DNA from: Monosiga brevicollis MX1
Taxonomy: Eukaryota; Opisthokonta; Choanoflagellata; Craspedida; Salpingoecidae
Assembly (NCBI RefSeq): GCF_000002865.3
Contig: NW_001865071.1
Coordinates: forward strand, 217,682-281,681
Reading direction: 5' to 3'
DNA: 64,000 nucleotides
Shown: one piece after another, positions 62,551-64,000 of the stretch
Numbering within the stretch: position 1 is the first letter of the stretch
Layout: each line of letters starts with the position of its first letter
Notes under the pieces: model-generated
What the model was told of the DNA's origin: nothing
Seen by the model: only the letters and a program-made list of their open reading frames with translations
The model's database searches: none
Position numbers and translations under genes: made by a program

Positions 62551-63131
62551 GTGCGGTGAAAAATGTTGAGGCAGGCCAAAGCCATCGCTCAGCAGCTCAT
62601 CCCCCTCCATCCTCGGCGAGCCGGCTCACCGCGATCAAACCGCTCACTTCCGCAAAGAACCGTTTCACTTCAAGAAGCAGAGTGAGACACACACATTTAC
62701 ACACACACACACACACAGAGGAAATAAAACTTTTTTTTCCCGCCAAAACCACCACCAACGCTAATTTTGTAAGATGTTTCCTTGCTCCTTCAACAACAAA
62801 CAGAGGAAAAAAAAAAAAAAAAAAACGGCTTCAAACCGATTGCGTTTAACGCTCCCGCCTCTTTTCTTTTTTCTTCATGGTTGCTGGTGGCCAGTGTCGG
62901 AGCACCCCCCCCTCCCCCTCTCTCTCAGGGCAACTGACTTTGGGTGGCCCTCAGACCAGGGGTGTTGCTGGCACTGTTGGAGTAAACCAGCAAAAAAAAA
63001 AAAAAAATAGATCGGAAACAAACAAAACAAAGAAAAAACAAAACAAAACTCTCGATTGAATAGCAAGACGCAGTTCGGCTCACAAGCAGCGTGCGGGCTG
63101 GTTGGTTTCGGGTGGGTAGGAACGCATTGGT
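62551..63131. other. Spacer between GMPPB and NIPBL
   Basis: It contains a (CA)n run near 62699-62718, an A run near 62805-62825, another A run near 62992-63007 and AAAC-rich DNA near 63018-63050. It is probably the NIPBL promoter plus the GMPPB 3' untranslated region. Confidence 0.6.
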
Positions 63132-63841
63132 CTACATGATAATAGTCGGCTCGTGCACGCTGGCCGAGATTGACTTGTGAGGCAAGACGCGCGCGCCGTT
63201 GAGGTGCAGCTCGTCCTTGACCTCGACATCCTCGCCCAGGACGCAGACACCCTCCATGCGAGCCTATCACAATAGAAGCGATCAAAGCCAACGCGTGTGC
63301 ACGCAAGGGCCCGTGAGAAGGAAAAGAAAGTGAGATGTGCGGATGTAGCATCCAACAAGCACAGAGTTTGTGATCGGGCACAGCCTCGAGCTTTATGATG
63401 GATATTTGCGTCGAGAATTGCATTTGGGCCATGACGTACCCATTCACCAACAGTGGAGCGCCAGCCAATAATGCAAGACTCGATCCACGCATGGCTCTTG
63501 ACGCGCACGTCCTCCATGAGCGTGCAGCGCTGGAGGCGCACGCCCTCACCCACGGTGACGTTGGGGCCGACAACCACGTTGGGGCCAATCTTGCAGTTGG
63601 CACCAATAGTAGCGGTGGGATGCACCAGAACGGGGCCAATAAACTCGGTGCCGTTGGTGCTGGTTGGTGTAACCTTTGCAGGCTCATTTTCTAATACCGA
63701 GTTGAGGTAGAGGACCATGCCCTTCAGGTAGTCCGGGGGCTGACCCACATCCATCCAAAAGCCGGGCAGGTCCATTGCATAAAGGTTTTGCGTCTCGGCC
63801 ATAGCAGGGAAAATCTCCTTTTCAATCGACGTCGGGCGTGG
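63132..63841 (-). CDS. GMPPB: Mannose-1-phosphate guanylyltransferase beta (partial, 3' end)
   Basis: GMPPB makes GDP-mannose from mannose-1-phosphate and GTP in the cytosol for glycosylation. Two exons are in view, 63440-63841 and 63132-63263, joined in phase and giving the last about 177 residues (the human protein has 360). Seen: [20 protein letters not shown] and [16 protein letters not shown], the end of the nucleotidyltransferase domain. The left-handed beta-helix hexapeptides follow ([20 protein letters not shown]) with [19 protein letters not shown]. The conserved end is [12 protein letters not shown] with a final IIM. The remaining 5' exons lie beyond the window; 63842-64000 is intron or unplaced coding sequence. 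Confidence 0.94.
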
Positions 63842-64000
63842 CTGCAAAAGTAAAGCAACAAGCAAAAGCAGTCAGCCAAACCCCAAGCAGCGCCAATTGC
63901 GGCAAGAAAAGAGGAGGTCACGCAGCAACGCGGCAAGGGCCAAAGAAAAGCTGGCGCGGGTTGCGAGATGGCATGGCCAGAGCTTCAAGACTTTCGGTCG

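Overview
This is nuclear DNA of a unicellular, flagellated eukaryote close to animals. Genes are split by many short introns (mostly about 60-250 bp). Coding sequence is GC-rich and microsatellites are abundant. There is an epsilon-tubulin, a polyQ-rich NIPBL-type cohesin loader, an RWDD3 homologue and a ceruloplasmin/hephaestin-type ferroxidase domain. Together these fit a choanoflagellate such as Monosiga; that placement is my inference, not something the sequence states. I found no virus-like, prokaryotic or CRISPR feature and no recognisable transposon.

Layout. 0.4-3.8 kb: MPP10 (-), an SSU-processome subunit. 4.4-6.1 kb: Rab32-like GTPase (-). 6.5-6.7 kb: a U1 snRNA gene (+). 6.8-8.3 kb: RWDD3-like (+). 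8.3-11.8 kb: no supported gene, ending in a 200-base assembly gap. 11.8-12.7 kb: unknown acidic protein (+). 12.7-15.5 kb: nothing firm except an orphan coding-like tail. 15.9-17.6 kb: epsilon-tubulin (+). 18.0-20.6 kb: EF-hand-like/coiled-coil protein (-). 20.6-23.1 kb: repeats. 23.1-27.7 kb: FAM194/ERICH6-type protein (+). 28.3-31.4 kb: Myb-domain DNA-binding protein (-). 33.1-35.0 kb: PDHB (-). 36.3-40.1 kb: RTF1 (+). 40.9-43.7 kb: membrane-anchored two-domain multicopper oxidase (-). 45.6-48.2 kb: Sel1-repeat protein (+). 49.2-50.4 kb: NC2-alpha/DRAP1-like histone fold (-). 51.1-52.1 kb: ARF1 (+). 52.6-62.6 kb: NIPBL/SCC2 (-). 63.1 kb to the window end: GMPPB (-, partial).

The genes are mostly housekeeping and unlinked in function: ribosome biogenesis, vesicle traffic (Rab32, ARF1), transcription (RTF1, NC2-alpha, Myb), cohesin loading, mitochondrial pyruvate oxidation, GDP-mannose synthesis and basal-body tubulin. 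From RTF1 onward strands alternate almost strictly, giving divergent promoter pairs (PDHB/RTF1, NC2-alpha/ARF1) and convergent 3' ends.

Exon joins were built by hand from reading frame, GT/AG sites, phase and remembered family sequence. Most close in phase. Unresolved joins are stated in the entries. The most interesting points are a splice-donor preference for C at +4 beside a U1 gene with an unchanged 5' end, a two-domain membrane-anchored ferroxidase-like protein that lacks one copper histidine, and a Rab32-like GTPase with His in place of the catalytic Gln.
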